A stretch of DNA of 64,000 bases from Paraburkholderia rhizosphaerae (GTDB lineage Bacteria; Pseudomonadota; Gammaproteobacteria; Burkholderiales; Burkholderiaceae), in the NCBI RefSeq assembly GCF_004366595.1, contig NZ_SORE01000027.1, positions 1 to 64,000 of the forward strand. The letters run 5' to 3'. Of the stretch, positions 17,365 through 26,365 are shown piece by piece (positions within the stretch are counted from its first letter, which is position 1; every line of letters begins with the position of its first letter). The position numbers and the translations under genes are program-made. Below the pieces are notes generated by a model, which did no database searches, was not told where the DNA came from, and was given only the letters and a program-made list of their open reading frames with translations.

Positions 17365-20300
17365 ATGAACGACCAACAGCAACCGATCCATACGGTTCCA
17401 GCGGCGCAAGGTCTGTACGACCCGCAAAACGAACACGACGCGTGCGGCGTCGGTTTCGTCGCGCATATCAAGGGCAAGAAAAGCCACGAGATCATCGAGC
17501 AGGGCTTGAAGATTCTCGAGAATCTCGACCACCGTGGCGCGGTCGGCGCCGATCCGCTGATGGGCGACGGCGCCGGCATCCTGATTCAGATTCCCGACGG
17601 CTTCTATCGCGAGGAAATGGCCAGGCAAGGCGTGACGCTGCCGCCTGCCGGCGAATACGGCGTCGGCATGATCTTCCTGCCGAAGGAACATGCATCGCGT
17701 CTCGCGTGCGAGCAGGAGCTCGAGCGCACGGTGAAGGCTGAAGGCCAGGTCGTGCTCGGCTGGCGCGACGTGCCGGTCGATCATTCGATGCCGATCTCGC
17801 CGACCGTGAAGGCGAGCGAGCCGCTGATCCGCCAGATCTTTATCGGTCGCGGCAAGGACATCATGGTGACCGACGCGCTCGAGCGGAAGCTGTACGTGAT
17901 CCGCAAGACCGCGAGCCACCGCATCCAGGCGCTGAAGCTCAAGCACGGCAAGGAATACTTCGTGCCGTCGTGCTCGGCGCGCACGATCGTCTACAAGGGT
18001 TTGCTGCTTGCGGGCCAGGTGGGCGTTTACTATCGCGACCTGCAGGATGAACGTGTCGTGTCGGCCCTGGCGCTCGTGCACCAGCGCTTCTCGACGAACA
18101 CGTTCCCCGCGTGGGAGCTCGCTCACCCGTACCGGCTGATCGCGCACAACGGCGAAATCAACACGGTGAAGGGCAACGTCAACTGGCTGAACGCGCGCAC
18201 CGGCGCGATCGCATCGCACGTGCTCGGCGACGACCTGCCGAAGCTGTGGCCGCTGATCTATCCGGGCCAGTCCGACACCGCATCGTTCGACAACTGTCTC
18301 GAACTGCTGCTGATGGCCGGCTACCCGCTCGTGCACGCAATGATGATGATGATTCCGGAAGCGTGGGAACAGCACACGCTGATGGACGACAACCGTCGCG
18401 CATTCTACGAATACCACGCCGCGATGATGGAGCCGTGGGACGGCCCCGCGGCGATCGCGTTCACCGACGGCCGTCAGATCGGTGCGACGCTCGACCGTAA
18501 CGGCTTGCGTCCGGCGCGCTACCTCGTCACCGACGATGATCTCGTGATCATGGCGTCGGAGGCCGGCGTGTTGCCGATTCCCGAGTCGAAGATCGTCAAG
18601 AAGTGGCGTCTGCAGCCGGGCAAGATGTTCCTGATCGACATGGACCAGGGCCGCATCATCGACGACAAGGAACTAAAGGACAACCTCGCGAACGCGAAGC
18701 CGTACAAGAGCTGGATCGACGCGGTGCGCATCAAGCTGGACGAGATCGAACCGAAGGCCGAGGACGTGCTCACGGAACGCCGTGAAGCAGCGGCGCTGCT
18801 CGACCGTCAACAGGCGTTCGGCTACACGCAGGAAGACCTGAAGTTCCTGATGGCGCCGATGGCGCAGGCCGGCGAAGAAGCGGTCGGTTCGATGGGCAAC
18901 GACTCGCCGCTCGCGGTGATGTCGAACAAGAACAAGACGCTGTACCACTACTTCAAGCAGCTGTTCGCGCAGGTGACGAACCCGCCGATCGACCCGATCC
19001 GCGAAAACATGGTGATGTCGCTGGTGTCGTTCGTCGGGCCGAAGCCGAACCTGCTCGATACGAACAACATCAACCCGCCGATGCGTCTCGAAGTGTCGCA
19101 GCCGGTGCTCGACTTCAAGGACATCGCGAAGATCCGCGCGATCGATCAGTACACCGGTGGCAAGTTCAGCTCGTACGAACTGAACATCTGCTATCCGGTC
19201 GCGTGGGGCAAGGAAGGCATCGAAGCGCGCCTCGCTTCGCTGTGCGCGGAAGCTGTCGATGCGGTGAAGTCCGGCTACAACATGCTGATCGTGTCGGACC
19301 GCAAGACCGACCGCGACAATGTCGCGATTCCGGCGCTGCTCGCCACGTCGGCAATTCATACGCACCTGGTCACGCAAGGCCTGCGCACCAGCACGGGTCT
19401 GGTCGTCGAAACCGGCTCCGCGCGTGAAACGCACCATTTCGCGCTGCTCGCGGGCTACGGCGCGGAAGCCGTGCACCCGTACCTCGCGATGGAAACGCTC
19501 GCACAACTGGCAAGCGGTCTGAAGGGCGACCTGTCGGCGGACAAGGCGATCTACAACTTCACGAAGGCAGTCGGCAAGGGCCTGCAGAAGGTCATGTCGA
19601 AGATGGGCATTTCGACGTACATGTCGTACACCGGCGCGCAGATTTTCGAAGCGGTTGGCCTCGCCGAAGAGCTCGTGCTGAAGTACTTCAAGGGCACCGC
19701 GTCGAAGGTCGGCGGCATTGGTCTTTTCGAAGTCGCGGAAGAAGCGATCCGTCTGCATCGCGAAGCGTTCGGCGACAACCCGGTGCTCGCGGGGATGCTC
19801 GATGCCGGTGGCGAATACGCATACCGCGTGCGCGGCGAAGAGCATATGTGGACGCCGGATGCGATCGCGAAACTGCAGCACTCGGCGCGCAGCAACTCGT
19901 ACCAGACGTACAAGGAATACGCGCATCTGATCAACGATCAGACGAAGCGTCATATGACGTTCCGCGGTCTGTTCGAATTCAAGTTCGATCCGATGAAGGC
20001 GATTCCGCTCGACGAAGTCGAGTCGGCGAAGGACATCGTCAAGCGTTTCGCAACGGGTGCGATGTCGCTCGGCTCGATCTCGACCGAAGCGCACGCAACG
20101 CTCGCGGTCGCGATGAACCGGATCGGCGGCAAGTCGAACACCGGCGAAGGCGGCGAGGACGAAAAGCGCTATCGCAACGAACTGCGCGGCATTCCGATCA
20201 AAAACGGCGACACGATGAAGTCGGTGATCGGCGATGAAGTGATCGTCGACATTCCGCTGAAGGACGGCGATTCGCTGCGCTCGAAGATCAAGCAGGTTGC

Positions 20301-22068
20301 ATCGGGCCGCTTCGGCGTAACTGCGGAGTACCTCGCGTCGGCCGATCAGATCCAGATCAAGATGGCGCAAGGCGCGAAGCCGGGCGAAGGCGGTCAGCTG
20401 CCGGGTCACAAAGTGTCCGGGTACATCGGCAAGCTGCGCTACTCGGTGCCGGGCGTCGGTCTGATCTCGCCGCCGCCGCACCACGACATCTACTCGATCG
20501 AAGACCTCGCGCAGCTGATTCACGATCTGAAGAACGTGAATCCGTCGTCCAGCATTTCGGTAAAGCTCGTCTCGGAAGTGGGCGTCGGCACGGTGGCCGC
20601 GGGCGTCGCGAAGGCCAAGGCCGATCACGTCGTGATCGCCGGCCATGACGGCGGCACCGGCGCGTCGCCGCTGTCGTCGATCAAGCACGCAGGCACGCCG
20701 TGGGAGCTCGGCCTCGCGGAAACGCAGCAGACGCTGGTGCTGAACCGCCTGCGCGGCCGCATCCGCGTGCAAGCCGACGGCCAGATGAAGACCGGCCGCG
20801 ACGTCGTGATCGGCGCGCTGCTTGGCGCGGACGAGTTCGGTTTCGCGACCGCGCCGCTGGTCGTCGAAGGCTGCATCATGATGCGCAAGTGCCACCTGAA
20901 CACGTGCCCGGTCGGCGTTGCGACGCAAGACCCGGTGCTGCGTGCGAAGTTCAAGGGCCAGCCGGAACACGTGGTGAACTTCTTCTTCTTCGTCGCTGAA
21001 GAAGTGCGCGAGATCATGGCGCAACTGGGTCTGCGCAAGTTCGATGAACTGATCGGCCGCGCGGATCTGCTCGACATGAAGAAGGGCGTCGAGCACTGGA
21101 AGGCGAAGGGTCTCGACTTCTCGCGCGTGTTCTATCAGCCGGAAGTGCCGGCGGACGTCGCGCGTCTGCACGTCGAATCGCAGGACCACGGCCTGGATCG
21201 CGCGCTCGATCACACGCTGATCGAAAAGGCGAAGGCGGCCATCGAGAAGGGCGAGCACGTGTCGTTTATCCAGCCAGTGCGCAACGTGAACCGTACGGTC
21301 GGCGCGATGCTGTCCGGCACGATCGCGAAGAAGTACGGCCACGACGGTCTGCCCGACGACACCGTGCATATCCAGCTGAAGGGCACCGCAGGTCAGAGCT
21401 TCGGCGCATTCCTCGCGAAGGGCGTCACGCTCGATCTCGTCGGCGACGGCAACGATTACGTCGGCAAGGGCCTGTCGGGCGGCCGGATCATCATCCGTCC
21501 GACCAACGACTTCCGCGGCAAGTCCGAGGAAAACATCATCTGCGGTAATACGGTGATGTACGGCGCGATCGAAGGCGAATCGTTCTTCCGCGGCGTCGCG
21601 GGCGAGCGCTTCTGCGTGCGCAACTCGGGCGCGACGGCGGTCGTCGAGGGTACCGGCGACCACGGCTGCGAGTACATGACGGGCGGCACGGTTGTCGTGC
21701 TCGGCGAGACGGGCCGCAACTTCGCGGCGGGCATGTCCGGCGGCCTCGCGTATGTGTACGACCCGGAGGGCACGTTCGCCGGCAAGTGCAACAAATCGAT
21801 GGTCACACTCGACCCGGTGCTGCAGCAGGCCGAGCAGGAACGCACGGTCGACAAGGCGCTGTGGCACGCAGGTCAAACCGACGAAGCATTGCTCAAAGGC
21901 CTGATCGAGCGTCACTTCCAGTTCACCGGCTCGCCGCGTGCGAAGGCGCTGCTGGAAAACTGGGACGCGGCGCGCCGCCAGTTCGTCAAGGTCTTCCCGA
22001 CCGAGTACAAGCGTGCGCTCGGCGAACTGGGCGCGAAGAAGGCCAGCAGCGAAGTGCTCGCGGCCTGA
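17365..22068 (+). CDS. gltB: Glutamate synthase (NADPH) large subunit
   Basis: The large subunit of GOGAT takes the amide of glutamine onto 2-oxoglutarate. The 1567-residue precursor has a short propeptide before the amidotransferase nucleophile Cys27 (HDACGVGFVA). The class II glutaminase domain covers roughly 27-420. The central and FMN-binding synthase domains follow, with PGEGGQLPGHKVSGYIGKLR and GHDGGTGASPLSS. The 3Fe-4S cysteines are in CIMMRKCHLNTCPVGVATQ, and the Gly-rich GXGXG beta-helix domain closes the protein (GGTVVVLGETGRNFAAGMSGG). Length is standard for the proteobacterial enzyme. gltD follows after 126 bp. Confidence 0.98.
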   Translation: MNDQQQPIHTVPAAQGLYDPQNEHDACGVGFVAHIKGKKSHEIIEQGLKILENLDHRGAVGADPLMGDGAGILIQIPDGFYREEMARQGVTLPPAGEYGVGMIFLPKEHASRLACEQELERTVKAEGQVVLGWRDVPVDHSMPISPTVKASEPLIRQIFIGRGKDIMVTDALERKLYVIRKTASHRIQALKLKHGKEYFVPSCSARTIVYKGLLLAGQVGVYYRDLQDERVVSALALVHQRFSTNTFPAWELAHPYRLIAHNGEINTVKGNVNWLNARTGAIASHVLGDDLPKLWPLIYPGQSDTASFDNCLELLLMAGYPLVHAMMMMIPEAWEQHTLMDDNRRAFYEYHAAMMEPWDGPAAIAFTDGRQIGATLDRNGLRPARYLVTDDDLVIMASEAGVLPIPESKIVKKWRLQPGKMFLIDMDQGRIIDDKELKDNLANAKPYKSWIDAVRIKLDEIEPKAEDVLTERREAAALLDRQQAFGYTQEDLKFLMAPMAQAGEEAVGSMGNDSPLAVMSNKNKTLYHYFKQLFAQVTNPPIDPIRENMVMSLVSFVGPKPNLLDTNNINPPMRLEVSQPVLDFKDIAKIRAIDQYTGGKFSSYELNICYPVAWGKEGIEARLASLCAEAVDAVKSGYNMLIVSDRKTDRDNVAIPALLATSAIHTHLVTQGLRTSTGLVVETGSARETHHFALLAGYGAEAVHPYLAMETLAQLASGLKGDLSADKAIYNFTKAVGKGLQKVMSKMGISTYMSYTGAQIFEAVGLAEELVLKYFKGTASKVGGIGLFEVAEEAIRLHREAFGDNPVLAGMLDAGGEYAYRVRGEEHMWTPDAIAKLQHSARSNSYQTYKEYAHLINDQTKRHMTFRGLFEFKFDPMKAIPLDEVESAKDIVKRFATGAMSLGSISTEAHATLAVAMNRIGGKSNTGEGGEDEKRYRNELRGIPIKNGDTMKSVIGDEVIVDIPLKDGDSLRSKIKQVASGRFGVTAEYLASADQIQIKMAQGAKPGEGGQLPGHKVSGYIGKLRYSVPGVGLISPPPHHDIYSIEDLAQLIHDLKNVNPSSSISVKLVSEVGVGTVAAGVAKAKADHVVIAGHDGGTGASPLSSIKHAGTPWELGLAETQQTLVLNRLRGRIRVQADGQMKTGRDVVIGALLGADEFGFATAPLVVEGCIMMRKCHLNTCPVGVATQDPVLRAKFKGQPEHVVNFFFFVAEEVREIMAQLGLRKFDELIGRADLLDMKKGVEHWKAKGLDFSRVFYQPEVPADVARLHVESQDHGLDRALDHTLIEKAKAAIEKGEHVSFIQPVRNVNRTVGAMLSGTIAKKYGHDGLPDDTVHIQLKGTAGQSFGAFLAKGVTLDLVGDGNDYVGKGLSGGRIIIRPTNDFRGKSEENIICGNTVMYGAIEGESFFRGVAGERFCVRNSGATAVVEGTGDHGCEYMTGGTVVVLGETGRNFAAGMSGGLAYVYDPEGTFAGKCNKSMVTLDPVLQQAEQERTVDKALWHAGQTDEALLKGLIERHFQFTGSPRAKALLENWDAARRQFVKVFPTEYKRALGELGAKKASSEVLAA

Positions 22069-22194
22069 TTCGCCGGCGGTTTTGACCGCCGCGACGTCAG
22101 CCTGTAGCAAAGACATTAATCTGCGCACCCGCCGCTCGCCACGAAGTGCGGTAGCGGGTGCCACCCCACCGATCTGGATAGACACGAGAACCAC

Positions 22195-23661
22195 ATGGGC
22201 AAGGCAACCGGTTTTCTCGAGTTCGAACGCCGCCATGAGGCGTACGAAGCTCCGCTCACGCGTGTGAAGCATTACAAGGAATTCGTGTCGGCACTCACCG
22301 ACGAAGACGCGAAGATTCAAGGCGCACGCTGCATGGACTGCGGCATTCCGTTCTGCAACAACGGCTGCCCGGTCAACAACATCATCCCGGACTTCAATGA
22401 TCTGGTGTTCCGCCAGGACTGGAAGAACGCGATCGAAGTGCTGCACTCGACCAACAATTTCCCCGAGTTCACGGGCCGCATCTGCCCGGCGCCGTGCGAG
22501 GCAGCTTGCACGCTCGGCATTAACGACGACCCGGTCGGCATCAAATCGATCGAACACGCGATCATCGACAAGGCGTGGGCCGAAGGCTGGGTTGCGCCGC
22601 AGCCGCCGAAGCACAAGACCGGCAAGAAGGTCGCGGTGGTCGGTTCGGGTCCGGCGGGGCTCGCGGTTGCGCAGCAGCTCGCGCGCGCCGGCCATGAAGT
22701 GACGGTGTTCGAAAAGAATGACCGTATCGGCGGCTTGCTGCGCTATGGCATCCCCGACTTCAAGCTCGAGAAGTGGTTGATCGACCGCCGGATGCGCCAG
22801 ATGGAAGCCGAAGGCGTGACGTTCCGCACGAACGTGTTCGTCGGAAAAGACGCGATTCCCGCGCATATCGGCAATACTGCGAAAGACACGATTACGCCTG
22901 CCGAACTCAAGGAACAGTTCGACGCGGTGGTGATCGCGGGCGGCTCGGAAACGCCGCGCGATTTGCCGGTGCCGGGGCGCGAACTCGCGGGCATTCACTA
23001 CGCGATGGAGTTTCTGCCACAGCAGAACAAGGTCAATGCGGGCGACAAGGTCGCGGACCAGATTCTCGCGAAGGGCAAGCACGTGATCGTGATCGGCGGC
23101 GGGGACACAGGTTCGGACTGCGTCGGCACGTCGAACCGCCACGGCGCGAAGCACGTCACGCAATTCGAACTGCTGCCGCAACCGCCCGAAGAGGAAAACA
23201 AGCCGCTCGTGTGGCCTTACTGGCCGGTCAAGCTGCGGACGTCGTCGTCGCACGAGGAAGGCTGCGAGCGCGATTGGGCGGTCGCGACCAAGCGCTTCGA
23301 AGGCAAGAACGGCAAGGTCGAGAAGCTCGTCGCCGCGCGCGTCGAATGGAAGGACGGCAAGATGCAGGAAGTGCCGGGCTCGGAATTCGAAATGAAGGCC
23401 GACCTCGTGCTACTCGCAATGGGCTTTACGCAACCGCTGTCGCCGGTGCTCGAAGCGTTCGGCGTCGACAAGGATGCGCGCGGCAACGTGCGTGCGTCGA
23501 CGGAAGGCGACAATGCGTATTACACGTCGGTCGACAAGGTGTTCACCGCGGGCGATATGCGTCGCGGCCAGTCGCTGGTCGTGTGGGCGATTCGCGAGGG
23601 TCGGCAGTGCGCGCGCTCGGTCGACGCGTATCTGATGGGCTCGTCGGAGTTGCCGCGCTAA
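22195..23661 (+). CDS. gltD: Glutamate synthase (NADPH) small subunit
   Basis: The 488-residue flavoprotein passes electrons from NADPH to GltB. The N-terminal cysteine clusters that carry the 4Fe-4S centres are clear: CMDCGIPFCNNGCPVNN at about 42-58 and CPAPCEAAC near 98-106. An FAD-binding GSGPAGLA follows, then an NADPH-binding GGGDTGSD motif, and the C-terminal FAD segment VFTAGDMRRGQSLVVWAI. Neighbouring gltB supplies the partner. A strong hairpin terminator follows at about 23.79 kb. Confidence 0.98.
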   Translation: MGKATGFLEFERRHEAYEAPLTRVKHYKEFVSALTDEDAKIQGARCMDCGIPFCNNGCPVNNIIPDFNDLVFRQDWKNAIEVLHSTNNFPEFTGRICPAPCEAACTLGINDDPVGIKSIEHAIIDKAWAEGWVAPQPPKHKTGKKVAVVGSGPAGLAVAQQLARAGHEVTVFEKNDRIGGLLRYGIPDFKLEKWLIDRRMRQMEAEGVTFRTNVFVGKDAIPAHIGNTAKDTITPAELKEQFDAVVIAGGSETPRDLPVPGRELAGIHYAMEFLPQQNKVNAGDKVADQILAKGKHVIVIGGGDTGSDCVGTSNRHGAKHVTQFELLPQPPEEENKPLVWPYWPVKLRTSSSHEEGCERDWAVATKRFEGKNGKVEKLVAARVEWKDGKMQEVPGSEFEMKADLVLLAMGFTQPLSPVLEAFGVDKDARGNVRASTEGDNAYYTSVDKVFTAGDMRRGQSLVVWAIREGRQCARSVDAYLMGSSELPR

Positions 23662-23790
23662 CGCGCATAGGCGTTCACTGAGGCAGGCGGACCAGCGAGG
23701 TCCTGGCTGCCGGGACGTCAGGCTTTTTTTGCAGGAAGAGGTGGAGACGACAGGTGTGGCATCGGGCTTGCGGCCTGATGGTCACGTCCG

Positions 23791-23834
23791 GAAGGCCGGG
23801 CGCCCGCGAGGGTGACCCGGCCTTTCGTTTTCTT
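23791..23834 (+). terminator. Probable terminator of the gltBD operon
   Basis: A 9-bp perfect stem AAGGCCGGG/CCCGGCCTT with a 15-nt loop is followed by TCGTTTTCTT. It is 130 bp behind gltD and 150 bp before thpR. The rest of the 320-bp gap between gltD and thpR shows no gene. Confidence 0.7.
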
Positions 23835-23981
23835 GCGTCGGACGCCCGGCGTTGCGTTGACACGCGGCGTCTGCGCGTAGCCGGCTGGATTCAACGGCAA
23901 AGGACGCGTGATCGCCGATTCGCGCCCGTACGGCGATAATGCGACGATGACTTTGCCGCGCGACTGGCGTCGACCGAAGCG

Positions 23982-24584
23982 ATGCAGCAGCACGACTCCT
24001 CCACCGAAACCGGCGGCGACGCCGGGACCGAAGCCGGGCATGATGCGATGCAAGGCTGGCAGCGCTGTTTCATCGCGCTCGTGCCCGACACCGCAACGCG
24101 CGATGCGCTCGCCGCGGTGCCGGTTCCCGCTGCGGCGCGCCGCGTGCCTCACGAACAATTGCATCTGACGGTCAGGTTTATCGGCGCATTGACGCATGAA
24201 CTCGGGACCGCGCTGATCGGCGCGCTGGCTTTGCAGCCGATTCGATTGACGCCGACGCCAGTGACGCGCATCGAACACTGGCCGCGCGCCTCGCATCCAC
24301 GGCTGACGGTGGCGATGCTCGCGATGTCCGACGAATTCATCGCGCTCGACCGGCACGTGCGTTCGCTGACGATCAATCTGGGTTTGACAGTCGATGCGCG
24401 CGCTTTTCGGCCGCATGTGACGCTTGGGCGCTATCGCCGCGATGCGCCTGCGGCGGGACGCGCACCGGATGCGCCGGACAATCTGTTCGCGCGGTTCGAT
24501 TCGTTGACGCTGTATTCGAGCACGCTTGCGCGCACTGGCGCACGTTATCGCGCACTGACGAGCGTGCCGGTTGTCGCGCGTTGA
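23982..24584 (+). CDS. thpR: RNA 2',3'-cyclic phosphodiesterase (2H family)
   Basis: A 2H phosphoesterase that opens 2',3'-cyclic phosphate ends of RNA; some members also ligate tRNA halves in vitro. In the 200-residue product the two HxT motifs are His61-Leu-Thr63 (EQLHLTVRFIG) and His145-Val-Thr147 (FRPHVTLGR), the correct spacing for the family. FIALVPD at the N-terminus is typical. Residues 1-23 are hydrophilic and not part of the fold, so the ATG at the MQGWQRCF position (residue 23) is a real alternative start; neither has a strong ribosome binding site. Confidence 0.9.
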   Translation: MQQHDSSTETGGDAGTEAGHDAMQGWQRCFIALVPDTATRDALAAVPVPAAARRVPHEQLHLTVRFIGALTHELGTALIGALALQPIRLTPTPVTRIEHWPRASHPRLTVAMLAMSDEFIALDRHVRSLTINLGLTVDARAFRPHVTLGRYRRDAPAAGRAPDAPDNLFARFDSLTLYSSTLARTGARYRALTSVPVVAR

Positions 24585-24639
24585 TGGCTGGTGTGTGTGC
24601 CGCGATTCGTGAATCGATGAATCACTGCTGGCTGTGCGT

Positions 24640-24722
24640 GTGCGCGCGACGGCATGCACCGGGCGCGCCACGAACACACCACACGCCCACCACACGCACG
24701 CGTGCCACACGCACGCCACGCG
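24640..24722. repeat. CA-rich low-complexity tract
   Basis: The 152 bp between thpR and the convergent dadA gene include a stretch dominated by CACAC, CACGC and CCACAC words, complementary in feel to the GTGTGTG just upstream. It is simple-sequence DNA, with no protein that could be supported. It may act as a convergent termination region. Confidence 0.45.
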
Positions 24723-24736
24723 CGCAGACGCTTCAC

Positions 24737-26002
24737 TCACCCGCGATAGCGCGCAATCGTCAGTCCATCGAGGTCGATCTCGGGGCGCCTTTGCGTCACC
24801 AGATCGGCGACCACGCGTCCCGACCCGAGCGCCATCGCCCAACCCGTCGAGCCGTGCCCGATGTTTAGCCACAGGTGGTCGATGCCGGACGGGCCGAGTA
24901 GCGGCGCACCGTCCGGCATCATCGGCCGGCGCCCGACCCAGAATTGCGCGGACGACGGCGCGCTCGCGTGAGGAAACCAGTCGTCGAGCACTTTCAGAAG
25001 CGTGCGCAGCGACTGTTCGCGCAGCGTCGCTTGCCGATCGCCGAGTTCCGCCGTGCCGGCGACCCGCAGATTGGGCCCGAGACGCGTGATCGCCGTTTTC
25101 AGCGCCTCATCCATCAGTGCGGCGCGCGGCGCTTTCTGGTCGTCGATGACCTGCAGTGTGGCCGAATAGCCTTTCACCGGATAAAGCGGTACCCGTACGC
25201 CGCTCGGCTCCAGCAACGCAGCGCTATCGACGCCCGCCGCGACGACGACCGCGTTGGCCGCGAGCGTCTCGCTGCCTTGTACGCTCTCGACATGCACGCC
25301 GCGCGCCGCACCGCCGCGCACATCCAGTGCGCTCACTCGCGTATCGAAGCGGAACTGCACGCCGCGCCGCTCGCAGACCACGCGCAGTTCGCGCGTGAAC
25401 GCGGCGCAGTCGCCGCATTCGTCGTCGGGCAAATACAGGCCCGCGGTTGGCGCGTGGCGCGCCCAGCGCAGCCCGGGCTCGATCGCCACGCATTGCGCGC
25501 CGCTCAATTCGCGGTGCGGGACGCCGGCATCGCGCAGAACGGCGAGCGCGGGCTGCGCGTGCTCGACGTCGTATCCGGTACGAAAGAGCTGCAGATAGCC
25601 ATGGCTGCGCCGGTACTCGAACGGGTGCGCCGCGCGGAATTCGTGCAGGCACGCGCGGCTGTAGTGCGCGACGCGCTGCATCCGTTGCTTGTTCGCCCGG
25701 AACCGCTCGAGTTCGCATTCGCGCAGCCACCGGCCGATCCAGCGCCATTGCGCGACGTCGAGCGTCGGGCGGAAGATCAGCGGCGAAGCGGGTCTAAACA
25801 GGTACTTGAGAATTTTTGCAGGCATGCCGGGCGCGGCCCACGGCGTCACATAGCCCGGCGCGATCACGCCCGCGTTGGCGAAACTCGTTTCGAGTGCGAC
25901 ATCCGTTTCGCGTTCGACGACGGTGACGTCGCATCCGCGTTCACGCAAATAGAAAGCGGTGGCTACGCCGATCACACCGGCGCCGAGAACGATCGTCTTC
26001 AT
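24737..26002 (-). CDS. dadA: D-amino-acid dehydrogenase, FAD-dependent
   Basis: A membrane-associated flavoprotein that oxidises D-amino acids (D-alanine in E. coli) to oxo acids and ammonium, feeding the respiratory chain. The 421-residue product begins with a Rossmann dinucleotide motif, VLGAGVIGVATAFYL, and continues with the DadA-specific FANAGVIAPGYVTPWAAPGMP. Near the end GHGSTGWAMALGSGRVVADL closes the FAD fold. The start is the ATG immediately before the Rossmann strand; the much longer upstream frame has no family counterpart. No alr/dadX gene is next to it. Burkholderiaceae often carry more than one copy, so the preferred substrate is not certain. Confidence 0.9.
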   Translation of the reverse strand: MKTIVLGAGVIGVATAFYLRERGCDVTVVERETDVALETSFANAGVIAPGYVTPWAAPGMPAKILKYLFRPASPLIFRPTLDVAQWRWIGRWLRECELERFRANKQRMQRVAHYSRACLHEFRAAHPFEYRRSHGYLQLFRTGYDVEHAQPALAVLRDAGVPHRELSGAQCVAIEPGLRWARHAPTAGLYLPDDECGDCAAFTRELRVVCERRGVQFRFDTRVSALDVRGGAARGVHVESVQGSETLAANAVVVAAGVDSAALLEPSGVRVPLYPVKGYSATLQVIDDQKAPRAALMDEALKTAITRLGPNLRVAGTAELGDRQATLREQSLRTLLKVLDDWFPHASAPSSAQFWVGRRPMMPDGAPLLGPSGIDHLWLNIGHGSTGWAMALGSGRVVADLVTQRRPEIDLDGLTIARYRG

Positions 26003-26365
26003 GCACGCGAAAGTACCATCAGATGACAGCGGTCGCATCAGCGGGCGACTTGTCCTTTGTTTCCGGCACGCACAGCCTGAAGGATGAACGACGCGCGGTG
26101 GTCGATCCGGTCGCACCGGGTCGCGCGGACGATGCAGCAGGAGAATGAGCGGACCGCCGGAACCGGGCGCGCTGCAAAAATGCAGTGGCAGGAAAGTTGT
26201 GTGTGCGACGAGATCGCTGGTGAGCATCGACGCGCATCGTGCGTAGCGATTAGTCACCTGCGTTAGACGAGCAAAAGGCGGCCTTGCCGACCGCGCGCTC
26301 GATGCCGTCCACCCTGGCATCGCGGTGCCCGTCGCGCGCTCGCGACAGACACCGCGCCGCGCCGC
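26003..26365. other. Intergenic region dadA / ABC exporter
   Basis: About 360 bp with both flanking genes on the minus strand. It should hold the dadA promoter. A small hairpin CTGCAAAAATGCAG lies near 26170. No open frame here has a ribosome binding site or a recognisable product, and no RNA motif was identified. Confidence 0.4.

Noticed and set aside
18673..23253. Very long minus-strand open frame (about 1526 codons) opposite gltB and gltD
   Set aside because: It mirrors the codon bias of gltB/gltD in GC-rich DNA; its product is Arg/Ala/His-rich with no domain, and gltB and gltD match known families over full length.
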